IMG/VR virus record: IMGVR_UViG_3300047586_000066 | Location: 1 to 64,000 of that record | Strand: one strand, 5' to 3' | Length of the DNA: 64,000 nt | Source of the DNA: a virus | Shown here: positions 45,771 through 54,132 of the stretch, piece by piece | Position numbering within the stretch: the stretch's first letter is position 1 | Layout: every line of letters begins with the position of its first letter | Translations under genes and position numbers: made by a program | Notes under the pieces: model-generated | Told to the model about the DNA's origin: nothing | Seen by the model: the letters and a program-made list of their open reading frames with translations, nothing else | Databases searched by the model: none

Positions 45771-47155
45771 AAACTCAAGTCTTTATTTCTGATCGACTCT
45801 ACATCAAAGCTCCGGACCAGGAAGCCAGGATGAGCCATCCGCTCTTTCAGCGGGTCAAGCAGGAGCTTACCCACCTGAATCCGCAATATGACACGCTTCA
45901 GCGCCTGGGAAAGTGGACAGGCAACACACCGCGTTACACGATCATGTGGACAAACCACGAACAGACCTCCGAGTATTTCCTGGGCGCTCCACGCGGGTAC
46001 CGGGAAAAGCTCACCCTGGCTGCTGAGTCAACTCGAACGGATCTGGAATGGATCGACAAAACCGTTTGTCCTGAACTGACTGAACCGCTTGCCCATCCAA
46101 CTCAGCCGCTCGACGAATTTCAGGATGATGCGCTTGAAGTTCTTCTTGGTTACGACAACGGCTGTATGGAAGCACCGACCGGAGCCGGGAAAACGAATAT
46201 CCTTATGAGTATGATTCCCTTTCTCCAAACGCCTACGCTGATCCTGGTCCACACGAAAGAGCTGCTTATGCAGACGCATCGACGCCTGGGCGAATGGCTT
46301 GGCATTGAGGCTGGGATTCTCGGAGGAGGCAAGTCAAAGCTCAAGGATGTCACAGTTGGAATGATTCAGACCTTAGCCCGCATGGATATCCGGCAGTCCG
46401 GCGTCGGCGCTCGCTTCGGGGCTGTGATCGTCGATGAGTGCCATCATTCTCCGGCAATGACCTGGGCCGAGATTCTGAACCGGATGCAGGCAAAGTATCG
46501 CTATGGCTTCACGGCGACTGCCTGGAGGAAAGACAAGCTCGAATTTGTGATCTGGGACGTGATCGGCGAGATCCGATCCAAGGTCAGCCGGCAGGAAGTC
46601 ATCGACGCTGGGCGAATTGTGTGGCCGACTGTGGAGCAAGTTCACACGGACTATTCCTATCCAATCGGCGATGATTCGTCGAAGTGGATTGCCATGATTT
46701 CCGACCTGATCGCCGATGAGGATAGAAACATACTCATCGAAAAGCAGGTCCGAACCCGAATGTGGGCGAACACGAAAGCTCTGATCCTGACAGATCGGAT
46801 CGATCACGCTAACCATCTTGCAAGCCGCCTGACCGACCTCGATCCCGCGCTGCTGACTGGGGAGCTAACGAAACGGGAGCGCGAGGAAACCATGACCCGC
46901 GTCCGAGCTGGCGCAAAGCTGACGGTCGCCACAATCCATCTCCTGGGTGAAGGCGTAGACGTTCCGGGCTGGGATCTTTTGTTCCTGGTCAGTCCTCTGT
47001 CCAAAGGTCCGAGGGTCATGCAGGCTCTTGGACGAATTGCCCGCGTGGCGCCGGGTAAGGATTCCGCCACATTGATCGACTTCGTTGACAGTGAGATTCC
47101 AATGCTTTACGCCGCGGCGAAAGGTCGCATGAGGCTTTACAGGAGGTCAGACTAA
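45767..47155 (+). CDS. Superfamily 2 helicase, UvsW-like
   Basis: 462 residues from ATG 45767 (GGGGAT upstream). Walker A MEAPTGAGKTN near residue 133, DEAH-type box VDECHH, motif III FTATAWR, and motif VI QALGRIARVAPGKD. Domain order N-accessory, RecA1, RecA2 matches UvsW-type helicases, which unwind branched DNA and help switch from origin- to recombination-dependent replication. The next genes are recombinase and nuclease. Confidence 0.85.
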   Translation: MKTQVFISDRLYIKAPDQEARMSHPLFQRVKQELTHLNPQYDTLQRLGKWTGNTPRYTIMWTNHEQTSEYFLGAPRGYREKLTLAAESTRTDLEWIDKTVCPELTEPLAHPTQPLDEFQDDALEVLLGYDNGCMEAPTGAGKTNILMSMIPFLQTPTLILVHTKELLMQTHRRLGEWLGIEAGILGGGKSKLKDVTVGMIQTLARMDIRQSGVGARFGAVIVDECHHSPAMTWAEILNRMQAKYRYGFTATAWRKDKLEFVIWDVIGEIRSKVSRQEVIDAGRIVWPTVEQVHTDYSYPIGDDSSKWIAMISDLIADEDRNILIEKQVRTRMWANTKALILTDRIDHANHLASRLTDLDPALLTGELTKREREETMTRVRAGAKLTVATIHLLGEGVDVPGWDLLFLVSPLSKGPRVMQALGRIARVAPGKDSATLIDFVDSEIPMLYAAAKGRMRLYRRSD

Positions 47156-47392
47156 ATGGCAAAAGAATATCACAAGAAATGGCCTTATCCGAAAGGTACG
47201 TTGGCAATTCTGAAACCTACCTGGGTGTCGGTTTTCGATAAGATTTTGGTCAAGACCACAACTAAGGCTTCCTTGGCACGGCACGGAGAATGGATAGTTA
47301 AAATACGTCGTGCTGAACCTCCTCGAATAAGTCTGGGAGCTTGGTCCGTTTCTTTTTTGCAGAAAGTTCGAGTAAAGAAAGGAACGATATGA
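47156..47392 (+). CDS. Small basic protein
   Basis: 78 residues, lysine/arginine-rich. Starts next to the helicase stop and overlaps the recombinase start (ATGA). Function unknown. Confidence 0.5.
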   Translation: MAKEYHKKWPYPKGTLAILKPTWVSVFDKILVKTTTKASLARHGEWIVKIRRAEPPRISLGAWSVSFLQKVRVKKGTI

Positions 47393-47976
47393 GCCGTATC
47401 TATTTAACTGAAAAGGAAATTCATTTGGTTCTTGGGCTGGCGAAGGATATTAAGCGGGATTATGCCTTGCTGCATCTCATGGCTTCCACGGGGCTGAGAT
47501 CCTCGGACCTGCTTCGCCTGAAGATCAAGGATATGATCGACCAGGATGGAGACATCATCCGTCTGCTTCGTCTCAAAATGAAGAAAACCGGACTGTATAT
47601 CGAGCATCCCCTCCGCGATGACTGCCGCGAAGCCATCCGCGAATGGCTTGGCAGCCGGGAAGACTCGAACCCCTGGCTATTCTGTTCCCTGAATCCCGGC
47701 TGGGTGAATAAGAACATGCCGCTCAGCCGGGTTCACCATCACAAAATGATGAAGAAGTACCTGGGCGCTATCCGCCATGGGTCCGAGCTGCAAGGAAGCT
47801 CAACGCATACCCTGCGCCGGAGCGTGGCGAAGCTGATCCACAATAAGACTGGCAAGATCGCCGTGGCTCAAAAGTTCCTGGGGCATACGAGTCCCGCGAA
47901 CACGTCCCTTTACATTGATCCGGACGAATTAAAGGAAACCGCAAATAAGATTGTCTTGGAGGAATGCCAGTGGTAG
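47389..47976 (+). CDS. Tyrosine recombinase (compact integrase)
   Basis: 195 residues from ATG 47389, only the catalytic domain. ASTGLRSSDLLRLK holds the first arginine, STHTLRRSV the H-x-x-R, LGHTSPANTSLYID the second histidine and the tyrosine. Motif order is complete. The arm-binding and core-binding domains are missing or very short. It could resolve phage genome multimers or integrate; an attachment site was not seen. Confidence 0.85.
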   Translation: MSRIYLTEKEIHLVLGLAKDIKRDYALLHLMASTGLRSSDLLRLKIKDMIDQDGDIIRLLRLKMKKTGLYIEHPLRDDCREAIREWLGSREDSNPWLFCSLNPGWVNKNMPLSRVHHHKMMKKYLGAIRHGSELQGSSTHTLRRSVAKLIHNKTGKIAVAQKFLGHTSPANTSLYIDPDELKETANKIVLEECQW

Positions 47977-48031
47977 AGTACCGAAAATGTTCAAGGGACC
48001 CAAATCGGCGCATTCAGAGGGCGGAAAAGTA

Positions 48032-48550
48032 ATGGCCAAACGCCAACGCGAAGCTGCTCTACAGCGATACCTTACTGATCCCAAGATTTGCCAATTTTGT
48101 AATCGAACAATTCTTATGCGTTTGGGTCAGAAGACTTCAGAAGTAAAAGTTAAGAAATTCTGCAACCATTCATGTGCGGCTGCATTTTCCAACAAAAGTC
48201 GCAGAAAAACACGATTCTGTAAATGTGGCTCAATCCTTGAAGGGAAAAGAACTCTTTGCCCCGATTGTCTCCCAGCCCGCAAAGAGGCAGCTTTACTGAA
48301 AACAAAAGCAGAAGTAAGGCGTACCACTCTCCATACACATGCCCGGCGACGTTGCCCTGCTAAGTCTTGCGAATCCTGCGGATATTCCAAATTTACAGAA
48401 GTATGTCATATCCGCAAAGTGGAGGATTTTCCAGATGAAGCCACTCTTGAGGAAATCAACAGCCCAGAAAATATGATTCGCCTTTGTCCTAATTGCCATT
48501 GGGAGCTGGATCGTGGTATGCTCGACATCTCACGAATTAGAGCGGGCTAG
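48032..48550 (+). CDS. HNH nuclease with zinc fingers
   Basis: 172 residues from ATG 48032 (GAGGG upstream). CQFC and CNHSC form an N-terminal finger. CESCG...VCHIRKVEDF...SPENMIRLCPNCH is a zinc-bound HNH core (residues ~120-165). Its last three codons lie inside a tRNA gene. Free-standing HNH genes next to tRNAs and recombinases often spread as homing elements. Confidence 0.82.
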   Translation: MAKRQREAALQRYLTDPKICQFCNRTILMRLGQKTSEVKVKKFCNHSCAAAFSNKSRRKTRFCKCGSILEGKRTLCPDCLPARKEAALLKTKAEVRRTTLHTHARRRCPAKSCESCGYSKFTEVCHIRKVEDFPDEATLEEINSPENMIRLCPNCHWELDRGMLDISRIRAG

Positions 48551-48626
48551 AGTATGGGTCACTCGCCGGTCTCATAATCCGGTAGTCGAAAGACATAGGA
48601 CGGTTCGAGTCCGTCGCCCGCTCCCA
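48541..48626 (+). tRNA. tRNA with anticodon CAU and a long variable arm
   Basis: Acceptor AGCGGGC/GCCCGCT (7 bp), D-stem GAGT/ACTC, anticodon loop CTCATAA (CAU), a 16-base variable region with a GTC-GAAA-GAC hairpin, T-arm GACGG-TTCGAGT-CCGTC, discriminator C, encoded CCA. CAU normally means Met or lysidine-modified Ile, but those are class I; the class II arm is unusual. Confidence 0.85.
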
Positions 48627-48642
48627 AATCTTCCCAATTTAC

Positions 48643-48671
48643 TTGACGATTTCATATACCGATGTTAAATT
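48643..48671 (+). promoter_or_regulatory. Rightward promoter
   Basis: TTGACG (48643-48648), 17 bases, TAAATT (48666-48671). Just downstream of the tRNA, ahead of the glycosyltransferase group. Confidence 0.5.
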
Positions 48672-48716
48672 GCTGATGTCCTACCAGTGGCGGCGTGTCC
48701 ACTTGGTTTCTCTCTT

Positions 48717-48759
48717 GGGGCTGCGACTATATCGGAGTTGCAGCCCCATTCCTTTTTTA
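48717..48759 (+). terminator. Rho-independent terminator
   Basis: GGGGCTGC, 15-base loop region, GCAGCCCC, then ATTCC and six T. It stands between the promoter and the next gene, so it may act as an attenuator. Confidence 0.6.
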
Positions 48760-48774
48760 CTATACTCGACGCCG

Positions 48775-48969
48775 ATGCCAAAACCCTGCAATCATACCGA
48801 ACGCTACCGGTGCCAAGCCTGCGGGGAATGCTATCCTTGCTTCCACACGCAGCAATATTTTCACGGGCTCTACTGGTGGAAATGCCGCTTCCAGAATCGC
48901 GTCCACCGGACGGATTATACTGGCAGGATTGTGGAGTGGGTCGGAAACGCTTTCGGAGGAAAGCTATGA
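48775..48969 (+). CDS. Small zinc protein
   Basis: 64 residues from ATG 48775. CNH, CQACGECYPC and CRF give several cysteines in a ribbon-like order. No ribosome site is obvious. Stop overlaps the next start. Confidence 0.5.
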   Translation: MPKPCNHTERYRCQACGECYPCFHTQQYFHGLYWWKCRFQNRVHRTDYTGRIVEWVGNAFGGKL

Positions 48970-49652
48970 ATAAAATCTGCCTGATCGTTTTTACTGATGG
49001 CCGAGATGGTCTCTTGGTTGATACCCTGGCGAGCTTCGACCGCAACATGGAGGGGCTCTTCCACTACCAAATCCTTTCCGATGATTCTGGAGATCCCGCC
49101 TGCGCGGACGTGCTGGACAAGTATTACGGCCACAGATTCCACATTATCGACCATCACCCGAAAAGACTGGGGTTCTGTGCCAGTATCAGAGAGACCTGGA
49201 AGAAGGTCCCAGCCGACAATAACCTAATCTTCCATCTTGAGGATGATTTCCTCCTCCTGCGAAAAGTCCGCCTCGACGATCTTGCCCTGGTCATGCATCA
49301 CAATCCCCAGCTCATGGAAATCACTTTGCTGCGGCAGCCCTTGGGACCGGTTGAAAGAGCGGCCGGGGGAATCTGGCAATGCAACGCAGATAGCTATACC
49401 GAGCGTCACCTGACTTTTCCGGACGGACGCGATCTCACCTGGCTGGAGCATACGCTTGCGCTCTGGAATACGAATCCGAGCTTGTATCGCCAGAGCTTAA
49501 CGCTGCTTTCATTTCCCGGTCCTCCATTCTGTGAGCGCGAATTCGGATTCTTGGGGCAACATCTAGGCTGGCACCTGGCGTTTTGGGGAAATAAAAAGGA
49601 CGATCCGATTCTCCGGCACATTGGAGAGGAAAGGAAAGGGACAGGATACTGA
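48966..49652 (+). CDS. Glycosyltransferase-like protein (GT-A fold)
   Basis: 228 residues from ATG 48966. N-terminal ICLIVFTDGRDGLLVDTLAS is the nucleotide-binding strand-loop, and NLIFHLEDDFLLL near residue 95 holds a DxD-type acidic pair. Family GT2-like. It heads a cluster of sugar- and methyl-transferases that may modify the virion, the DNA or the host surface. Confidence 0.65.
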   Translation: MNKICLIVFTDGRDGLLVDTLASFDRNMEGLFHYQILSDDSGDPACADVLDKYYGHRFHIIDHHPKRLGFCASIRETWKKVPADNNLIFHLEDDFLLLRKVRLDDLALVMHHNPQLMEITLLRQPLGPVERAAGGIWQCNADSYTERHLTFPDGRDLTWLEHTLALWNTNPSLYRQSLTLLSFPGPPFCEREFGFLGQHLGWHLAFWGNKKDDPILRHIGEERKGTGY

Positions 49653-49653
49653 T

Positions 49654-50307
49654 ATGAAACGATCTCAATCACCCGAGCTGTCAATTTACACCCAATCCAT
49701 GGATGGATACCTGGCTCACTATGATCCTTTTGTGGAGCCATGGGTCAACGAGAAAATAAGGATGTTAGAGCTGGGGATCTGGAGAGGAGAATCCCTTCTC
49801 ATGTGGCAAGAATACTTCAAAAACGCCCACATTACCGGAATTGACATTGAACCCGTCCCTGAATTAAATCAGCCACAAATCCGATGTTTTCAGGGCGATC
49901 AGTCCGATCTTAATTTTCTCATGGACGTTGCGGCAGAAAAGACATGGCCTGGTGGTTTCCATTTCATCATCGACGATGCTTCCCATCTCGGCTGGCACAC
50001 AAAGCGATCCTTCTGGTATCTCTTTGACAACTGGCTCCTGCCTGGCGGATTGTATGCCATCGAAGACTGGGGAGTCGGATACTGGTGGAACTGGCCTGAC
50101 GGTCGGCAGCTCGAAGAGAAACTCGATGACAAAGTGATCTTCCCGAGTCATCAATGCGGCGTGGTCGGATTTATAAAGCAGCTTGTTGACGAACAGGGCC
50201 GAGGGGATGTCTGCCGGGGAAGCACAGGCAAATACGCTCCACGGAGTTCGAAGTTCAAGAGCATCACCATTGTTCCTGGCATTGTTTTCATCCGGAAGGC
50301 TCTATGA
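49654..50307 (+). CDS. SAM-dependent methyltransferase
   Basis: 217 residues. MLELGIWRGESLLMWQEYF is motif I, ITGIDIEPVP motif II, FHFIIDDASH a D-x-x-H metal-like motif and LLPGGLYAIEDW motif IV. It resembles CmcI/macrocin-type O-methyltransferases that act on sugars, which fits its glycosyltransferase neighbours. Confidence 0.72.
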   Translation: MKRSQSPELSIYTQSMDGYLAHYDPFVEPWVNEKIRMLELGIWRGESLLMWQEYFKNAHITGIDIEPVPELNQPQIRCFQGDQSDLNFLMDVAAEKTWPGGFHFIIDDASHLGWHTKRSFWYLFDNWLLPGGLYAIEDWGVGYWWNWPDGRQLEEKLDDKVIFPSHQCGVVGFIKQLVDEQGRGDVCRGSTGKYAPRSSKFKSITIVPGIVFIRKAL

Positions 50308-51119
50308 AAGAAGTCTGGGGAGTGACGATGGTTCGTGACGAAGCCGACATCATCGAGCACACGCTTACCCACATGATCAGCGAGGGGGTTGACGGCATCG
50401 TGGTCGCCGACAACCTCTCCACAGACGCTACGCCGGACATACTAAGAGCCGTCCAGCGCAATTCTAACGTCCCTGTGTTGATCGTAGAGGACAAAGTTGT
50501 TGCCTATCGGCAAAGTTTGAAGATGACGGCGCTTGTCGAGCTGGCGGCCGCGCATGGGGCTGAATACATCATTCCCTTTGATGCTGATGAGTTCTGGACA
50601 TGTGTCGGCAGGCTACGGCTTGCCGATTGCATTCGTGACCTCGGGCTGGACGTGATCCGGGTTCCCTACTATGACCACTACTGTACGGCTCTCGATCCCG
50701 TGGAATCGAACCCGTTCAAGCGCATGAAGTGGAGAGAGTCGAAATTCTCCTCTTGGAATGGGATTCGCAACCGTAGAATTGCCTTTCGTTGTTATCGGCA
50801 TGGCTGCGTTCTCGCCCAGGGGAATCATTACTTGATCCTGGAGAACGGCCGGCAGCTCGACGGGGATGAATCCTATCTCTACATGCATCACTTCCCTTAC
50901 CGATCTGTAGAGCAATTTGTAGTCAAAGTGAAGAATGGGATTGAGGCTTACGAAGCAGCAACCGAGCTGCCCGCCAGCTATGGACATGTCTGGCGGGAGC
51001 ACGGAGCGATACTGCGAGCTGAGGGCATCGAAGGAGTCCGGCGCCTCTTCTATTCGAAATGGTTTGTCACTGATCCCAGGTCTCTCGGCCTGGTCCTGAA
51101 TCAAACTCTTCCCCTGTAA
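50304..51119 (+). CDS. Glycosyltransferase family 2-like
   Basis: 271 residues. WGVTMVRDEADIIEHTLTHM, VADNLSTDATPDIL and a DADEFW motif (residues ~91-96) are typical of the GT2-type glycosyltransferases that act on surface sugars. The gene ends over the stop of the next, opposite-strand methyltransferase (51101-51119 overlap). Confidence 0.75.
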   Translation: MKEVWGVTMVRDEADIIEHTLTHMISEGVDGIVVADNLSTDATPDILRAVQRNSNVPVLIVEDKVVAYRQSLKMTALVELAAAHGAEYIIPFDADEFWTCVGRLRLADCIRDLGLDVIRVPYYDHYCTALDPVESNPFKRMKWRESKFSSWNGIRNRRIAFRCYRHGCVLAQGNHYLILENGRQLDGDESYLYMHHFPYRSVEQFVVKVKNGIEAYEAATELPASYGHVWREHGAILRAEGIEGVRRLFYSKWFVTDPRSLGLVLNQTLPL

Positions 51120-51697
51120 CTCGTCCCTCTCATCCGATCCCTTTTGAACCTGATCAAATGAAGGAAAAGCGTGTCGTAGGTGAACGTGAACGAATTCCAC
51201 AGAGGCCAATCAGGACCGAAGATCGCCAGGATGTCATCCTGTGTCAGATCCCACTGATGATAGGGATTGTAGTGAGTGGTTTTCTTCAGGGGGATAGTGA
51301 TTATCGCCTCCAGCGCGGCCGAGCGTTTTGCCAGATCTGCGATGTCCCTGGGATCTTTGAGATGTTCTATCGTCTCCAGAGAGACCAGGCAGTCCACCCG
51401 GTCAGGGGCCCAGTTGGCGATTGTGTCGTGAATGAATTTCAGATTCCCAAGGGACCCAAAAACGGACCTGGCAACCTTGATCGATTCTTCGTGATGGTCG
51501 ATGCCGATGCAGAGTTTCACATCTGGGTTCTTTGCCATCAAGTAGGTCCCATAGCCCATGCCGCAGGCGGCGTCGAGCACGGTTCCCCATACGTGCTGAC
51601 GAATGATGGAGTATCTTTCAAGATGTCGCCGGACCAGAATGTCGTTTTCCAGAACATCCACTTCCAATCTGTTTAGAGCTATTCTTTCGTTGACCAT
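51101..51697 (-). CDS. Class I SAM methyltransferase
   Basis: 198 residues from ATG 51697. TVLDAACGMGYGTYLMA is motif I and CIGIDHHEESI motif II; LVSLETIEHL marks the post-II helix. Its start overlaps the long fused gene upstream. Likely a small-molecule or sugar O-methyltransferase. Confidence 0.8.
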   Translation of the reverse strand: MVNERIALNRLEVDVLENDILVRRHLERYSIIRQHVWGTVLDAACGMGYGTYLMAKNPDVKLCIGIDHHEESIKVARSVFGSLGNLKFIHDTIANWAPDRVDCLVSLETIEHLKDPRDIADLAKRSAALEAIITIPLKKTTHYNPYHQWDLTQDDILAIFGPDWPLWNSFTFTYDTLFLHLIRFKRDRMRGTSYRGRV

Positions 51698-53577
51698 TTC
51701 TCCTCGTATGGATCTCGTTCTAACGGGGTTATTAGTTCCGGGTGCCTCACGAATGACAGGCTGAAATTGTCCCCAGGCACATTGGAGTCTCCGCCGCGTC
51801 CGTGTGCGACAACAACATCCTTCGTGATCCCCAATTTCCATCCTGCTTCTACAGCTCTCCGGCAGAGGTCGGCGTCATCCTTTCCGTACCGGATGAATCT
51901 CTCATCCAAGAGACCGATCTGGTCAAGCATCGCTCTCCGGAGATAAACAAACGGGAAACAGATGTAATCCTCTCCGAGCCCCGAGCAATAGACGAGCCCC
52001 TTAGTCGGCCAGTGATGCTTCCACTGAGCCCGCTGCTTCGGATTCCCGACTCCTCCGTCAATCAGTGGACTGATAATCCCGACGTCTGGATTGTCCTGGG
52101 CCACTCTCCACATGGTTGCGAAGGTATTAAATTGCAGGAGGCGAACATCGTCATTGATCAGAATGACGTCTGCCTTCCCAGCGGCTTCAATCCCAACGTT
52201 ACATTGCCTGGCAAAGATAAATGGCCAATGATCAGGCGTCGAAACAACCTCGAACCCGTATCCGCGTTCATGTCCATCGGCGACCACGATTATCCTGGGC
52301 TTCGCTTTCTCGAATCCCTCGATGCTGTGAATCAGGGGATTGATGATGTCCTCATATTTATTTGGGATGACAACACAGTAGTTCTTCGTTCGCGAAGGCT
52401 CATTTATAGCGGCGTCGCCTGCTCCCCAGGATCTCACGGGCATATAAACCAGTTCTGTCCCTGGGTCGATGACGCAGGGTGGGCCGCTTTTCTTTAATTC
52501 TTCAACAAGCAGGCCATCGGCAGCGTGGTACTGGGTATCTTCGAAGCTCCATAGCCTATCTTTGAAGTAAGGCTTGTGGAAGAACTGATTCGTGTCGGTT
52601 TTATTTAGTCCAGGGTCCGGGTTGAAGAACCGTTTCCCGAGCATCTTCATGGGGAACACTCCCCAATCCGGGAAGTTGTTCAGGAAGATGTTCTCCGCCA
52701 GGACCATCAGCGCCCGGGGGCTGTAGAAATTGTCGTCATCCAGGTAAAGGACATACATTCCCGAGGTCTTGGGGATCGCGTTATGTCGGCAGGTTATCCC
52801 GTAATTCTTATGCGCCTGGTCACAAATGATCACTTTGCGCTGCGGGTGAGCTAAATATGTCGGGATAGCAGCGTTCGGCAGATCCACCATGATAATATGC
52901 TCCCAGTTCGTGTATTTCTGGCGCTCAATACTCCGGCACGCCCGCTCGAGTGACGGCCGCAGGACTGTTGGAGTTATGATCGAGAACTTGAACGGGGGAT
53001 GCGGCCCATTGTATGCGATCGCACTTCGGTAGTGGCCAGGAGGGTAGACCTGGCTGATGGTGATCTTGTCCAAATCTACGCAATGGGTCTTGACTGCCCG
53101 CATGAACACGCCCGGAAAGTCGGGATCTTTCATAATCTCCAGGTTCATGTCCCTAAATATTCTGGAAAAATCTCCGCAAGTGAACCTCCAGTGATCTTCC
53201 GGCTCGGGGTGATACCAGAATCCGTGGGATCTCGTCGTCACAAAGGCGACTCCACCAGGTTTAAGCAGGTTCTTTATGGTTTTAACCGTCTTTCTCCAGT
53301 CGTTTACGTGCTCCAGAACCTCAGCGCACACAATCACGTCAAACCATTCGGGCTCGAATCTGACCTCCAGGTCGTCGATATTCATCTGGATGTCAACGCC
53401 GGGCCCTGACCGCATGTCGATCCCGAAGTAGAGAGCCGGGTTCAATGCCTGGAATATCTCCCGAGCGGAGCCTCGGATTTGATCCGTAATCAGGCTACCC
53501 ATCTCAAGCACCCGTTTGCCCTCGACTTCATCGTGCCGGGCATGCTCCCTCAAAAACCGCATTACTGATTCGTGCAC
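51679..53577 (-). CDS. Methyltransferase-glycosyltransferase-glycosyltransferase fusion
   Basis: 632 residues. Domain one (~1-170): KRVLEMGS, FDVIVCAEVLEHV and LKPGGVAFVT are methyltransferase motifs. Domain two (~195-350): FKFSIITPTVLRPSLERAC and YVLYLDDDNFYS, GT-A with DDD. Domain three (~390-610): NYCVVIPNKYEDIINPL, ADVILINDDVRLL and DERFIRYGKDDADLCRR, a second GT2. The GTG start is seven bases after AAAGGAG, inside a GTGCAC palindrome. Triple fusions of this kind typically build and cap surface or DNA sugars. Target unknown. Confidence 0.8.
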   Translation of the reverse strand: MHESVMRFLREHARHDEVEGKRVLEMGSLITDQIRGSAREIFQALNPALYFGIDMRSGPGVDIQMNIDDLEVRFEPEWFDVIVCAEVLEHVNDWRKTVKTIKNLLKPGGVAFVTTRSHGFWYHPEPEDHWRFTCGDFSRIFRDMNLEIMKDPDFPGVFMRAVKTHCVDLDKITISQVYPPGHYRSAIAYNGPHPPFKFSIITPTVLRPSLERACRSIERQKYTNWEHIIMVDLPNAAIPTYLAHPQRKVIICDQAHKNYGITCRHNAIPKTSGMYVLYLDDDNFYSPRALMVLAENIFLNNFPDWGVFPMKMLGKRFFNPDPGLNKTDTNQFFHKPYFKDRLWSFEDTQYHAADGLLVEELKKSGPPCVIDPGTELVYMPVRSWGAGDAAINEPSRTKNYCVVIPNKYEDIINPLIHSIEGFEKAKPRIIVVADGHERGYGFEVVSTPDHWPFIFARQCNVGIEAAGKADVILINDDVRLLQFNTFATMWRVAQDNPDVGIISPLIDGGVGNPKQRAQWKHHWPTKGLVYCSGLGEDYICFPFVYLRRAMLDQIGLLDERFIRYGKDDADLCRRAVEAGWKLGITKDVVVAHGRGGDSNVPGDNFSLSFVRHPELITPLERDPYEEKWSTKE

Positions 53578-53585
53578 CAGTGCAC
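53572..53585. repeat. GTGCAC-CA-GTGCAC palindrome over a start codon
   Basis: Covers the GTG start of the fusion gene and abuts AAAGGAG, the same arrangement as at 7507. Confidence 0.7.
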
Positions 53586-53658
53586 TCCTTTCTGATTTCT
53601 TCCTTCATAATCTCCCTAGAAGCCCCTAGAATCGTTTTCCCCGTCAGGGGGGTTATCC

Positions 53659-54132
53659 TTAGTCGCCCGCTCCTGTGATCTTGGCTGCTTCCCTGGCTAG
53701 GCAACCGGGAATGCGGCAAACAGGACAGACCCCATCTTCGATTTCGACAATATCCAGATCAAAGCTGTCGTTCTTACCTGGAACACGATAAACATGAAGT
53801 TCCTGGACCTGCCTATCGTTTTTGATCCGGCCTCCGAGCTGTACCCCATCGAGAACAGCTTTGACTGCATCCACGTCGAGTCGGCCGCGCAGCCAGATTT
53901 CCATTTTCACTGGTTCGAGAGTGTCTTCTGCGAGGATCATCTTTGAATAGAATCCGATCACGTTCTCCGCCTGCTTGACCGCTTTCGAAGGAGAGATCCA
54001 ATAAAGCGGCCCTTTGATGTACTTCTTCAAGCCAGCCACGATGTCCCTGACTCCATTCCAGAAAGTGGCATTGAAATGGACCTCGTAGGTGTTCGCCTTG
54101 TTCGGTAGCGCAATAGGGATCGTCGTTCTCAT
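53659..54132 (-). CDS. RusA-like Holliday junction resolvase
   Basis: 157 residues. RGRLDVDAVKAVLDGVQLGGRIKNDRQV (residues ~82-109) supplies the D-x-D...K...LDG...NDRQ core of RusA, which cuts Holliday junctions. A terminal CPVCRIPGC is an added zinc motif. It is the last gene of the replication operon. Confidence 0.8.
   Translation of the reverse strand: MRTTIPIALPNKANTYEVHFNATFWNGVRDIVAGLKKYIKGPLYWISPSKAVKQAENVIGFYSKMILAEDTLEPVKMEIWLRGRLDVDAVKAVLDGVQLGGRIKNDRQVQELHVYRVPGKNDSFDLDIVEIEDGVCPVCRIPGCLAREAAKITGAGD

Noticed and set aside
53528-53719. A 63-residue ORF over the start of the fusion gene
   Set aside because: It overlaps the palindrome, ribosome site and start in another frame, has no ribosome site of its own and no protein character.
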